Part shown: piece after piece, positions 1 to 13,730 of the stretch
Numbering within the stretch: the first letter of the stretch is position 1
Layout: every line of letters begins with the position of its first letter
DNA from: Colletes latitarsis
Lineage: Eukaryota; Arthropoda; Insecta; Hymenoptera; Colletidae
Length of the DNA: 64,000 bases
Assembly (NCBI RefSeq): GCF_051014445.1
Contig: NC_135134.1
Span: 23,625,672-23,689,671, forward strand
Direction of reading: 5' to 3'
The notes under the pieces: model-generated
Databases searched by the model: none
What the model was told of the DNA's origin: nothing
The model's input: only the letters and a program-made list of their open reading frames with translations
Program-made: the position numbers and the translations under genes

Positions 1-2889
1 TTGGCCAGATCCTTGGATTTTTCTGGATTGGATCACGTAGTAACGTGGTACCACACTGAAGCAGTTAATTAAACCTGGATACGGCCAATATTTGAGAGGA
101 TAACGCATGTTAGGTCTGGGATAGGTCTGGGATTCGCCCTCGTCAGGCTCTTACTTTCGCATATTTCTCACACTTCATGGCTAGATCCTGGGCTTTTTCT
201 GGTTTGGATCACGTAGTAATGTGGTACCACACTGAAACAGTCGATTAAACCTGGTTTCGATCAATATTTTAGACGATATCGCATGTTAGGTCTGGGATAA
301 GTCTGGGATTTGCCCTCATCAGGGTCATACTTTCGCATACTTCACATACCAGTTGTACAGTTCCTGGGTTATTTCTGGTTTGGATCAGCTAGTAATGTGG
401 TACCACACTGAAACAGTCGATTAAACCAGGTTTCGATTAATATTTTAGATGATAACGCATGTTAGGTGTGGGATAGGTCTGGGATTTGCCCTCATCAGAC
501 TCATACTTTTGCATACTTCACATACTTGTTGAATAGATCCTGGGTTTTTTCTGGTTTGGATCACGTAGTAAAGTGGTACCACACTGAAACAGTCCATTAA
601 ACCTGGTTTCGATAAATATTTTATAGGATAACGCATGTTTGGTCTGGGATAGGTCTGGGATTTGCCCTCATCAGACTCATACTTTTGCATACTTCACATA
701 CTTGTTGAATAGATCCTGGGTTTTTTCTGGTTTGGATCACGTAGTAATGTGGTACCACACTGAAACAGTCGATTAAACCAGGTTTCGATTAATATTTTAG
801 ATGATAACGCATGTTAGGTGTGGGATAGGTCTGGGATTTGCCCTCATCAGACTCATACTTTTGCATACTTCACATACTTGTTGAATAGATCCTGGGTTTT
901 TTCTGGTTTGGATCACGTAGTAAAGTGGTACCACACTGAAACAGTCCATTAAACCTGGTTTCGATCAATATTTTAGAGGATACCGCATGTTATGTCTAGG
1001 TTAGCCCTGGGATTTGCCCTCATCAGACTCATACTTTCGCATACTTCACATACTTGTTGAATAGATCCTGGGTTTTTTTCTGGTTTGGATCACGTAGTAA
1101 TGTGGTACCACACTGAAACAGTCGATTAAACCTGGTTTCGATCAATATTTTTGAGGATAACGCATGTTAGGTCTGGGATAGGTCTGGGATTTGCCCTCAT
1201 CAGACTCATACATTCGCATTCTTCACGTACTTGTTGAACAGATCCTGGGTTTTTTTCTGGTTTGGATCACGTATTAATGTGGTACCACACCGAAACATTC
1301 AATTAAACCTGGTCTTGATAAATATTTTAGAGGATAACGCATGTTAGGTCTGGGTTAGGTCTAGGATTTGCCCTCGTGAGGCTCATACTTTCGCATATTT
1401 CTCATACTTCATGGCTAGATCCTGGGCTATTTCTGGATTGAATTACGTAGTAATGTGGTACCACACTGAAACAGTCAATTAAACCTGGTTTCGATCAATA
1501 TTTTTGAGGATAACGCATGTTAGGTCTGGGATAGGTCTGGGATTTGCCCTCATCAGACTCATACTTTCGCGTTCTTCACATACTTGTTGAACGGATCCTG
1601 GGTTTTTTCTGGTTTGGATCAGGTAGTAATGTGGTACCACACTGAAACATTCAATTAAACCTGGTCTTGATAAATATTTTAGAGGATAACGCATGTCAGG
1701 TCTGGGTAAGGTCTAGGATTTGCCCTCATCAGGCTCATACTTTCGCATACTTCTATTACATCATGGCTAGATCCTGGGCTATTTCTGGATTGGATCACGT
1801 TGTAATGTGGTACCACACTGAAACAGTCCATTAAACCTGGTTTCGATCAATATTTTAGAGGATACCGCATGTTATGTCTAGGTTAGCCCTGGGATTTGCC
1901 CTCATCAGACTCATACTTTCGCATACTTCACATACTTGTTGAACAGATCCTGGGTTTTTTTCTGGTTTGGATCACGTAGTAATGTGGTACCACACTGAAA
2001 CAGTCGATTAAACCTGGTTTCGATCAATATTTTAGATGATAATGCATGTTAGGTCTGGGTTAGGTCTATGATTTGCCCTCATCTGGCTCATACTTTCGCA
2101 TATTGCTCATACTTGTTGGCCAGATCCTGGGCTTTTTCTGGATTGGATCACGTAGTTATGTGGTACCACACTGAAACAGTCGATTAATCCTGGTCTCGAT
2201 CAATATTTTATTGGATAACGCAAGTTAGGTCTGGGATTTGTCTGGGATCTGCCCTCATCAGACTCATACTTTCGCATACTTTGCATAATTGTTGAACAGA
2301 TCCTGGGTTTTTTTTCTGGTTTGGATCACGTAGTAATGTGGAACCACACCGAGACATTCAATTAAACCTGGTCTTCATAAATATTTTAGAGGATAACGCA
2401 TGTTAGGTCTGGGATAGGTCTAGGATTTGCCCTCATCAGGCTCATACTTTCGCATATTTCTCATACTTCATGGCTAGATCCTGGGCTATTTCTGGATTGA
2501 ATTACGTAGTAATGTGGTACCACACTGAAACAGTCAATGAAACCTGGTTTCGATCAATATTTTATAGGTTGACGCAAGTTAGGTCTGGGGTAGGTCTGGG
2601 ATTTGCCCTCATCAGGGTCATCTTTTCGCGTTTTTCTCATACTTGTTGAACAGATCCTTGGCTTTTTCTGGTTTGGATCACGAGCTAATGTGGTACCACA
2701 CTGAAACAGTCCATCAAATCTGGTTTAGATGAATAATTTACAGGATAACGCATGTTAGGTCTAGGTTAGGCCTGGGATTTGCCCTCATCAGACTCATACT
2801 TTCGCATTCTTCACATACTTGTTGAACAGATCCTGGGTTTTTTCTGGTTTGGATCAGGTAGTAATGTGGTACCACACTGAAACAGCCAA
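1..2889. repeat. Satellite array, A-type monomers (176 bp)
   Basis: Head-to-tail tandem monomers. The landmark GTGGTACCAC recurs at 221, 397, 573, 749 and 925, giving an exact 176-bp period. A-type monomers are recognised by GATAACGCATGTTAGG, by CCTCATCAGACTCATAC, by TTCACATACTTGTTGAACAG, and by CAGTCGATT or CAGTCCATT after the palindrome. Alternating variants (TAATGTGG and TAAAGTGG) between about 385 and 965 show a local 352-bp dimer repeat. No gene is seen. The first monomer is cut by the window edge. Confidence 0.95.
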
Positions 2890-5800
2890 TTAAACCTGGT
2901 TTGCAATTAATATTTTGGAGGATAAAGTCGGTTATGTCTGGGTTAGGTCTCGTATTTGCCCTCATCTGGCTCTTACATTCGCATTTTTCGCGTACTTGTT
3001 GGCCAGTACCCGCGTTTTTTCTGGCTTGGGCCCGTAGTAATGTGGTACCACACCGAAACAGTCAATCAAACCTGGTTGCGATTAATATTTTAGAAGAAAA
3101 CGCCGGTTATGTTTCGGTTAGGTCTGGTATTTGCCTTCATCTGGCTCGTACTTTCGCATTTTTCGCATACTTGTTGGCCAGATCCTGGGCTTTTTTTCTG
3201 GTTTGGATCACGTACTAATGTGGTACCACACTGAAACAGTCAATAAAAGCTGGTTCCGATTAGTAATTTAGAGGATAACGCTGGTTATGGCTGCGTTAGT
3301 TCATTTGCAATCATCTGGCTCATACTTTCGCGATTTCGCATACTTGTTGGCCAGATCCTGTGTTTTTTCTGGTATGGAACCCGTAGTAATGTGACTCCAA
3401 ACCGAAACAGTCAATTACACCTGGTAGTGATTAATATTTTAGAGGATAACGCCGGTTATGTCTCGGTTAGGTCTGGGATTTGCCCTCATCTTGCTCGTAC
3501 CTTCGCATTTTTCGCAAACATGTTGGCCAGATCCTGGTTTTTTTCTGGTTTGGATCACGTAGTAATGCGGTACCACACCGAAACTGTCAATCAAACCTGG
3601 TTGCGATTAATATTTTAGAGGATAGCGCTGGTTATGTCTGGGTTAGTTCTGGTATTTCCAATCATCTGGCTCATACTTTCGCAATTTTCGCATTCTTGTT
3701 GGTCAGATCCTGGGTTTTTTCTGGCATGGATCACGTAGTAATGTGGTCCCACACCGAAGCAGTCAATTACACCTGGTTGCGATAAATATTATAGAGGATA
3801 ACGCCGGTTATGTCTGGGTTAGGTCTGGTAATTGCCCCCATCTGGCTCGTACTTTCGCGTTTTTCGCATACTTGTTGGCCAGATCCTGGCCTTTTTCTGG
3901 TTTGGATCACGCAGTAATGCGGTATCACGCCGAAGCAGTCAATTACACCTGGTTGCGATTAATATTTTAGAGGATAACGCCGTTATGTCTCGGTTAAGTC
4001 TGGGATTTGCCCTCATCTGGCTCGTACCTTCGCATTTTTCGCAAACATGTTGGCCAGATCCTGGTTTTTTTCTTGCTTGGATCCCGTAGTAATGTGGTTC
4101 CACACCGAAGCAGTCAATTACACCTGGTTGCGATTAATATTTTAGAGGATAACGCCGGTTATGTCTCGGTAAGGTCTGGTATTTGCCCTCATCTGGCTTG
4201 TACTTTCGCATTTTTCGCATACTAGTAGTCCAGATCTTGGGTTTTTTGTGGTTTGGATCCCGTCGTAATGTGGTTTCACACCGAAACAGCCAATTAAACC
4301 TGGTTTGCAATTAATATTTTGGAGGATAACGTCGGTTATGTCTGGGTTAGGTCTCGTATTTGCCCTCATCTGGCTCTTACATTCGCATTTTTCGCGTACT
4401 TGTTGGCCAGTACCTGCGTTTTTTCTGGCTTGGATCCCGCAGTAATGTGGTACCACACCGAAACAGTCAATCAAACCTGGTTGCGATTAATATTTTAGGA
4501 GAAACCGCCGGTTATGTCTCGGTTAGGTCTGGTATTTGCCCTCATCTGGCTCGTACTTTCGCATTTTTCCAATACTTGTTGGCCAGATCCTGGGTTTTTT
4601 CTGGTTTGGTTCCCGTAGTAATGTGGCTCCACACCGAAACAGTCAATTAAACCTGGTTGCGATTAATATTTTAGAGGATAACGCCGGTTATGTCTGGGTT
4701 AGGTCTCGTATTTGCCCTCATCTGGCTCTTACTTTCGCATTTTTCGCGTACTTGTTGGCCAGTACCTGCGTTTTTTCTGGCTTGTATCCCGTAGTAATGT
4801 GGTACCACACCGAAACTGTCAATCAAACCTGGTTACGATTAATATTTTAGAGGATAACCCTGTTTATGTCTCGGTTAGGTCTGGTATTTGCCCTTATCTG
4901 GCTCGTACTTTCGCATTTTTCCAATACTTGTTGGCCAATTCCTGGCCTTTTTCTGGTTTGGATCACGTAGTAATGCGGTTCCACACCGAAACAGTCAATT
5001 AAACCTGGTTGCGATTAATATTTTAGAGGATAACGCCGGTTATGTTTCGTTTTGGTCTGGGATTTGCCCTCATCTTGCTCGTACTTTCGCGTTTTTCGCA
5101 TACTTGTTGGCCAAATCCTGGGTTTTTCTGGATTGGAACCCGTAGTAATGCGGTACCACACCGAAACAGTCAATTAAACCTGTTTGCGCTTAATATTTTA
5201 GAGGATAACGCCGGTTATGTCTGGGTTAGGTCTGGTATTTGCCCTCATCAGGCTCGTACTTTCGCATTTTTCCAATACTTGTTGGCCAGAGCCTCGCCTT
5301 TTTCTGGCTTGGATCCCGTAGTAATGTGGTACCACACCGAAACAGTCAATTAAACCTGGTTGCGATTAATATTTTAGAGGATAACGCCGGTTATGTTTCG
5401 TTTTGGTCTGGGATTTGCCCTCATCTTGCTCGTACTTTCGCGTTTTTCGCATACTTTTTGGCCAGATCCTCGCCTTTTTCTGGTTTGGATCACGTAGTAA
5501 TGCGGTACCACCCCGGAACAGTCAATTAAACCCGGTTGCGATTAATATTTTAGAGGATACCGCCGGTTACGTCTGGGTTAGGTGTCGTATTTCCCCACAT
5601 CTGGCTCGTACTTTCGCATTTTTCACATACTTGTTGGTCAGATCCTCGCCTTTTTCTGGTTTGGATCACGTAGTAATGCGGTACCACCCCGGAACAGTCA
5701 ATTAAACCCGGTTGCGATTAATACTTTAGAGGATAACGCCGGTTATGTCTCGGTTAGGTCTGAGATTTGCCCTCATCTTGCTCGTACTTTCGCGTTTTTC

Positions 5801-6449
5801 GCATACTTGTAGGCCAGATCCTGGACTTTTCCTGGTTTGGATCACGTAGTAATGCGGTACCACACCGAAACAGTCAATTAAACCCGGTTGCGATTAATAT
5901 TTTAGAGGATAACGCCGGTTATGTCTGGGTTAGGTCTGGTATTTGCCCTCATCTGGCTCGTACTTTCGCATTTTTCCAATACTTGTTGGCCAGATCCAGG
6001 GCTTTCTCTGGTTTGGATCACGTAGTATTGCGGTACCACACCGAAACAGTCAATTAAACCTTGTTGCGATTAATATTTTAGAGGATAACGCCGGTTATGT
6101 CTGGGTTAGGTCTGGTATTTGCCCTCATCTGGCTCGTACTTTCGCATTTTTCCAATACTTGTTGGCCAGAGCCTCGCCTTTTTCTGGCTTGGATCCCGTA
6201 GTAATGTGGTACCACACCGAAACAGTCAATTAAACCTGGTTACGATTAATATTTTAGAGGATAACCCTGTTTATGTCTCGGTTTGGTCTGGTATTTGCCC
6301 TCATCTGGCTCGTACTTTCGCATTTTTCCAATACTTGTTGGCCAAATCCTGGGTTTTTCTGGATTGGAACCCGTAGTAGCGTGGGTCCACACCGAAACAG
6401 TCAATTAAACCTGGTTGCGATTAATATTTTAGAGGATAACGCCGGTTAT
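2890..6449. repeat. Satellite array, B-type monomers (176 bp)
   Basis: This is the same satellite family with a different diagnostic set: GATAACGCCGGTTATGTCTG, CCCTCATCTGGCTCGTACTT, CATTTTTCCAATACTTGTTGG, CACACCGAAACAGTCAATT and GGTTGCGATTAATATTTTAG. Equivalent points lie 176 bp apart across 4360-6119. A few C-like monomers (TTGCAATCATCTGGCTCATAC) are mixed in near 3240-3700. A chimeric A/B monomer with GGTTTGCAATTAATATTTTGG sits at the left boundary and recurs near 4285. No gene is seen. Confidence 0.93.
4446..4457. other. Perfect 12-bp dyad in the satellite monomer (representative copy)
   Basis: TGTGGTACCACA is its own reverse complement and occurs in most monomers of all types, usually followed by CTGAAACAG or CCGAAACAG. 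The listed position is one example; others start near 219, 395 and 747. Common variants are GTGGTGCCAC, GTGGTATCAC and the AAGTGGTACC form, which weaken or shorten the symmetry. Conservation of a dyad in a satellite could reflect a protein-binding or cruciform-forming site, but no function is shown. Confidence 0.7.
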
Positions 6450-9089
6450 GTCTCTGTTAGTTCTGGTATTTGCAATCATCTGGCTCATACACTCGCGTTT
6501 TTCGCATACTTGTTGGCCAGATCCAGGGCTATTTCGGGTTTGGATCACGTAGTAATGTGGTACCACACTGAAATAATCAATAAAACCTGGTTCCGATTAA
6601 TATTTTAGGGGGGAACGCCGGTTATGCCTGGGTAAGGTCTGCTTTTTGGCATCATCTAGCTCATACTTTCTCATTTTTCGCATACTTGTTGGCCAGATCC
6701 TGGGCTTTTTCAGATTTGGATCACGTAGTAATGTGGTACCACAGTGAAACAGTCAATTAAACCTGGTTCGGATTAACATTTTCGAGGATAACGCCGATTA
6801 TGTCTGGGTTAGTTCTGGTATTTGCAATCATATGGCTCATACTTTCGCGCTTTTTGCATACTTGAATGGCCATATCCTAGGTTTTGTTCTGATTAGGATC
6901 ACGTATTTATGTGGTACCACAGCGAAGCAGTCAATTAAGCCTGGTTCCGATTAATATTTTCGAGAATAACGCCGTTTGTGTCTGGGTTACGTCTGGTATT
7001 TGCAATCATCTGCCTTATACTTTCGCATTTTTCGGATACTTGTTGGCCATATCCTCGGTTTTGTTCTGATTAGGATCACGTATTTATATGGTACCACAGC
7101 GAAGCAGTCAATTAAGCCTGGTTCCGATTAATATTTTCAAGAATAACGCCGGTTGTGTCTGGGTTACGTCTGGTATTTGCAATCATCTGCCTTATACTTT
7201 CGCATTTTTCGCATACTTGTTGGCCAGATCCTGGGTTTTGTTCTGGTTAGGATCACGTATTAATGTGGTACCACACTGAAATATAATCAATAAATTCTGG
7301 TTCCGATTAATATTTTAGAGGAGATCGACGGTTATGCCTGGGTTAGGTCTGGTATTTGCCATCATCTAGCTCATACTTTCGCATCTTTCGCATACTTGAA
7401 TGGCCAGATCCTGGGTTTTATTCGGGTTAGTTTCACGTATTAATGTGGTACCACACTGAAATATAATTACAAAATCCTGGTGCCGATTAATATTTTAGAG
7501 GAGAACGACGGTTATGCCTGGGTTAGGTCTGGTATTTGCCATCATCTAGCTCATACTTTCGCATTTTTCGCATACTCCAATGGCCAGATCCTGGGTTTTT
7601 TTCTGGTTAGTATCACGTATTAATGTGGTGCCACACTGTAATAGTCAATTCAACCTGTATTCGATCAATATTTTAGAGGATGACACCGGTTATGGCTGGA
7701 TTGCGTCTATTATTTGGCATCATCTGCCTCATACTTTCGCATTCCTGTAGACCAGCTCCTGGGTTTTTTCTGATTTGGATCACGTAGTAATGTGGTACCA
7801 CACTGAAGCAGTAATACACCTGCTTCCGATTAATATTTTAGAGGATAACGCCGGTTATGTCTGGGAGAGTCCTGGTATTTGCAATCATCTGGCTCATACA
7901 TTCGTATTTTTCGCATACTTGAATGGCCAGATCCTGGGTTTTGTTCTGCTTAGGATCACGTATTAATGTGGTACCGCACTGAAATAGTCAATAAAACCTG
8001 GTTCCGATTAATATTTTAGAAGATAACGCCGGTTATGTCTGGGTTAGTTCTGGTATTTGCAATCATCTGGCTCATACTTTCGCATTTTTCGCATACCTGT
8101 TGGCCAGACCCTGGGTTTTGTTCTGGTGAGGATCAGGTATTAATGTGGTACCACACTGAAATAATCAATAAAATCAGGTTCCGATTAATATTTTAGAGCA
8201 TAACGCCGGTTATGTCAGGGTTAGGTCTGGTATTTGCCATCATCTAGCTCACACTTTCGCATTTTTCGCCTACTTGTTGGTCATATCCTGGGCTTTTTCT
8301 GGTTTGGATCACGTAGTAAAGTGGTACCACACCGAAACAGTCAATTAACCCAGGTTGCGATTAATATTTTAGAGCATAACGCCGGTTATGTCAGGGTAAG
8401 GCCTGGTATTTGCCATCATCTAGCTCAGACTTTCACATATTTCGCTTACTTGAATGGCCAGATCCTGGGTTTTTTTCTCTTTAGGATCACGTATTTATGT
8501 GGTACCACAGTGAAACAGTCAATTAAACCTGGTTCTGATTAATATTTTCGAGGATAACGGCGGTTATGTCTTGGTTAGGTGAGGTTTTTGCCACCATCTT
8601 GCTCATACTTTCGTATTTTTCGCATACTTGAATGGCCAGATCCTGGGTTTTGTTCTCGTTTGGATCACGTATTAATGTGGTATCACACTGAAATAGTCAA
8701 TAAAACCTGGTTCCGATTAATATTTTAGAAGATAACGCCGGTTACGTCTGGGTTAGTTCTGGTATTTGCAATCATCTGCCCCATTCCTTCGCATTTTTCG
8801 CCTACTTGTTGGTCAGATCCTGGGCTTTTTCTGGTTTGGATCACGTAGTAAAGTGGTACTACACCGAAACAGTCAATTAAACCAGGTTGCGATTAATATT
8901 TTAGAGCATAACGCCGGTTATGTCAGGGTTAGCTCTGGTATTTGCCATCATCTAGCTCATACTTTCGCATTTTTCGCTTACTTGAATGGCCAGATCCTGG
9001 GTTTTTTTCTCTTTAGGTTCACGTATTTATGTGGGACCACAGTGAAACAGTCAATTAAACCTGGTTCCGATTAATATTTTAGTGGATAA

Positions 9090-10690
9090 CGCCGGTTACG
9101 TCTGGGTTAGTTCTGGTATTTGCAATCATCTGCCCCATTCCTTCGCATTTTTCGCCTACTTGTTGGTCAGATCCTGGGTTTTGTTCCGGTTAGGATCACG
9201 TATTAATGTGGTACCACACTGAAGCAGTCAATTAAACCTGCTTCCGATTAATATTTCAGAGGAGAACGCCGGTTTTGTCTGGGTTAGTTGTGGTTTTTGC
9301 AATCATCTGCCTCACACTTTCGCATTTTTCGCCTACTTGTTGGTCATATCCTGGGATTTTTCTGATTTGGATCACGTTGTAAAGTGGTACCTCACCGAAA
9401 CAGTCAATCAAACCAGGTTGCGATTAATATTTTAGAGCATAACGCCGGTTATGTCAGGGTAACGCCTGGTATTTGCCATCATCTAGCTCATACTTTCGCA
9501 TTTTTCGCTTACTTGAATGGCCAGATCCTGGGTTTTTTTCTCTTTAGGTTCACGTATTTATGTGGTACCACAGTGAAACAGTCAATTAAACCTGGTTCCG
9601 ATTAATATTTTAGAGGATAACGCCGGTTATGTCTTGGTTAGTTGTGGTTTTTGCAATCATCTGGCTCATACTTTCATATTTTTCGCATACTTGAATGGCC
9701 AGATCCTGGGTTTTGTTCTCGTTTGGATCACGTATTAATGTGGTATCACACTGAAATAGTCAATAAAACCTGGTTCCGATTAATATTTTAGAAGAGAACG
9801 CCGATTATGTCTGGGTTAGTTCTGGTATTTGCAATCACCTGCCCCATTCCTTCGCATTTTTCGCCTACTTGTTGGTCAGATCCTCGCCTTTCCCTGGTTT
9901 GGATCACGTAGTAATGCGGTACCACACCGAAACAGTCAAGTAAACCTGTTTGCGCTTAATATTTTAGAGGATAACGCCGGTTATGTCTGGGTTAGGTCTG
10001 GTATTTGCCCTCATCTGGCTCGTACTTTCGCAATTTTCCAATACTTGTTGGCCACATCCTGGCCTTTTCCTGGCTTGGACCACGTAGTAATGTGGTACCA
10101 CACTGAATAAGTCAATTAAACCAGGTTCCGATTAATATTTCAGAGGATAACGCTGTTTATGGCTGGGTATGTTCTGGTATTTGCTATCATCTGGCTCGTA
10201 CTTTCGCAATTTTTGCATACTTGTCGGCCAGATCCTGGGTTTTTTTCTGGCTTGTATCCCGTGGTAATGTGTTTCCACACCGAAACAGTCAATTAAACCT
10301 GGTTGCGATTAATATTTTAGAGGATAACGCCGGCTATGTTTCGTTTTGGTCTGGGATTTGCCCTCATCTTGCTCGTACTTTCGCGTTTTTCGCATACTTT
10401 TTGGCCAAATCCTGGGTATTTTCTGGTTTGGAACCCGTAGTAATGTGGTTCCACAACGAAACAGTCAATTGAACCTGGTTGCGATTAATATTTTAGAGGA
10501 TACCGCCGGTTACGTCTGGGTTTGGTCTCGTATTTGCCCTCATCTGGCTGGTACTTTCGCATGTTTCGCATACTTGTTGGCCAGATCCTCGCCTTTTTCT
10601 GGTTTGGATCACGTAGTAATGCGGTACCACCCCGAAACAGTCAATTAAACCCGGTTGCGACTAATACTTTAGAGGATAACGCCGGTTATG
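9090..10690. repeat. Duplicated block D1, left copy
   Basis: This 1.6-kb stretch recurs at an offset of 5,664 bp (32 x 177) as 14754-16354 with few differences. It carries the island of B-type monomers (TAATGCGGTACCACACCG, CTCATCTGGCTCGTACTT) inside the C-type array. Boundaries are estimated by eye to within a few tens of bases. Confidence 0.75.
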
Positions 10691-11769
10691 TCTGGGTTAG
10701 TTCTGGTATTTGCAATCATCTGCCCCATTCCTTCGCATTTTTCGCCTACTTGTTGGTCAGATCCTGGGCTTTTTCTGGTTTGGATCACGTAGTAAAGTGG
10801 TACTACACCGAAACAGTCAATTAAACCAGGTTGCGATTAATATTTTAGAGCATAACGCCGGTTATGTCAGGGTTAGCTCTGGTATTTGCCATCATCTAGC
10901 TCATACTTTCGCATTTTTCGCTTACTTGAATGGCCAGATCCTGGGTTTTTTTCTTTTTCGGATCACGTATTTATGTGGTACCACAGTGAAACAGTCAATT
11001 AAACCTGGTTCCGATTAATATTTTAGTGGATAACGCCGGTTATGTCTGAGTTAGTTGTGGTTTTTGCAATCATCTAGCTCATTCTTTCGTATTTTTCGCA
11101 TACTTGAATGGCCTGATCCTGGGTTTTGTTCTGGTTAGGATCACGTATTAATGTGGTATCACACTGAAATAGTCAATAAAACCTGGTTCCGATTAATATT
11201 TTAGAAGATATCGCCGGTTATGTCTGGGTTAGTTCTGGTATTTGCAATCATCTGCTTCATTCCTTCTCATTTTTCGCATACTTGTTGGCCAGATCCTGGG
11301 CTTTTTCTGATTTGAATCACGTAGTAATGAGGTACCACACTGAAGCAGTCAAATAAACCTGCTTCCGATTCATATTTTAGAGGAGAACGCCGGTTTTGTC
11401 TGGGTTAGTTGTGGTTTTTGCAATCATCTGCCTCACACTTTCGCATTTTTCGCCTACTTGTTGGTCATATCCTGGGATTTTTCTGGTTTGGATCACGTAG
11501 TAAAGTGGTACCTCACCGAAACAGTCAATTAAACCAGGTTGCGATTAATATTTTAGAGCATAACGCCGGTTATGTCTGGGTTAGTTGTGGTATTTGCCAT
11601 CATCTAGCTCATACTTTCACATATTTCGCTTACTTGAATGGCCAGAGCCTGGGTTTTTCTCTCTTTAGGATCACGTATTTATGTGGTACCACAGTGAAAC
11701 AGTCAATAAATACTGGTTCCGATTAATATTTTAGAGGAGATCGACAGTTGTGTCTGGGATAGGTCTGGT

Positions 11770-13730
11770 ATTTGCCATCATCTAGCTCATACTTTCGCAT
11801 TTTTCGCATACTTGAATAGCCAGATCCTGGGCATTTTCTGTTTTGGATCACGTAGTAATGTCTTACCACCCTGTAACAGTCAACTAAACCTGGTTCCGAT
11901 TAGTATTTTAGAGGATAACGCCGGTTATGTCTGGGTTAGGTCTGGTATTTGCCATCATCTAGCTCATACTTTCGCACCTTTCTCATACTTGAATGGCCAA
12001 ATCCTGGGTTTTTTTCTGGTTAGTTTAACGTATTAATGTGCTGCCACACTGAAATAGTCAATTCAACCTGTATTCGATCAATATTTTAGAGGATGACACC
12101 GGTTATGTCTGGGTTGCGTCTGGTATTTGCAATCATCTGCCTCATACTTTCGCATCTTTCGCATTCCTGTAGAACAGCTCCTGGGCTTTTTCTGATTTGG
12201 ATCACGTAGTAATGTGGTACCACACTGAAGCAGGCAAATACACCTGCTTCCGATTAATATTTCAGAGGAGAACGCCGGTTTTGTCTGGGTTAGTTGTGGT
12301 TTTTGCAATCATCTGCCTCACACTTTCGCATTTTTCGCCTACTTGTTGGTCATATCCTGGGCTTTTTCTGGTTTGGATCACGTAGTAAAGTGGTACCTCA
12401 CCGAAACAGTCAATTAAACCAGGTTGCGATTAATATTTTAGAGCATAACGCCGGTTATGTCAGGGTAACGCCTGGTATTTGCCATCATCTAGCTCATAAT
12501 TTCACATATTTCGCTTACTTGAATGGCCAGAGCCTGGGTTTTTTTCTCTTTAGGATCACGTATTTATGTGGTATCACACTGAAATAGTCAATAAAACCTG
12601 GTTCCGATTAATATTTTAGAAGATAACGCCGGTTATGTCTGGGTTAGTTCTGGTATTTGCAATCATCTGCCCCATTCCTTCGCATTTTTCGCCTACTCGT
12701 TGGTCAGATCCTGGGCTTTTTCTGGTTTGGATCACGTAGTAAAGTGGTACTATACCGAAACAGTCAATTAAACAAGGTTGCCATTAATATTTTAGAGCAT
12801 AACGCCGGTTATGTCAGGGTTAGGTCTGGTATTTGCCATCATCTAGCTCATACTTTCGCATTTTTCGCTTACTTGAATGGCCAGATCCTGGGTTTTTTTC
12901 TCTTTAGGATCACGTATTTATGTGGTACCACAGTGAAACAGTCAATTAAACCTGGTTCCGATTAATATTTTAGTGGATTACGCCGGTTATGTCTTGGTTA
13001 GTTGTGATTTTTGCAATCATCTAGCTCATACTTTCATATTTTTCGCATACTTGAATGGCCAGATCCTGGGTTTTGTTCTCGTTTGGATCAGGTATTAATG
13101 TGGTATCACACTGAAATAGTCAATAAAACCTGGTTCCGATTAATATTTTAGAAGAGAACGCCGGTTATGTCTGGGTTAGTTCTGGTATTTGCAATCACCT
13201 GCCCCATTCCTTCGCATTTTTCGCCTACTTGTTGGTCAGATCCTGGGCTTTTTCTGGTTTGGATCACGTAGTAAAGTGGTACCTCACCGAAGCAGTCAAT
13301 TAAACCAGGTTGCGATTAATATTTTAGAGCATAACGCCGGTTATGTCAGGGTTAGGTCTGGTATTTGCCATCATCTCGCTCATACTTTCGCATTTTTCGC
13401 TTACTTCAATGGCCAGATCCTGGGTTTTTTTCTCTTTAGGATCACGTATTTATGTGGTACCACAGCGAAACGGTCAATTAAACCTGGTTCCGATTAATAT
13501 TTTCGAGGATAACGCCGGTTATGTCTTGGTTAGGTGAGGTTTTTGCAATCATCTTGCTCAAACTTTCGTATTTTTCGCATACTTGAATGGCCAGATCCTG
13601 GGTTTTGTTCTCGTTTGGATCACGTATTAATGTGGTATCACACTGAAATAGTCAATAAAACATGGTTCCGATTAATATTTTAGAAGATAACGCCGGTTAC
13701 GTCTGGGTTAGTTCTGGTATTTGCAATCAT
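11770..13730. repeat. Duplicated block D3, left copy
   Basis: Near-identical to 17082-19042 at +5,312 bp. Shared private variants include TAATGTCTTACCACCCTG and GCAGGCAAATACACCTGC. A shorter neighbour, about 10710-11203, matches 16552-17045 at +5,842 bp. The region around 9-19 kb is therefore a mosaic of duplicated pieces with slightly different spacings. Confidence 0.75.

Noticed and set aside
2941..2960. GGGTTAGG in many monomers as a telomeric (TTAGG) signal attracting a TRAS/SART-type element
   Set aside because: Only one TTAGG occurs per monomer, never in tandem, and neither insertion point lies within it.
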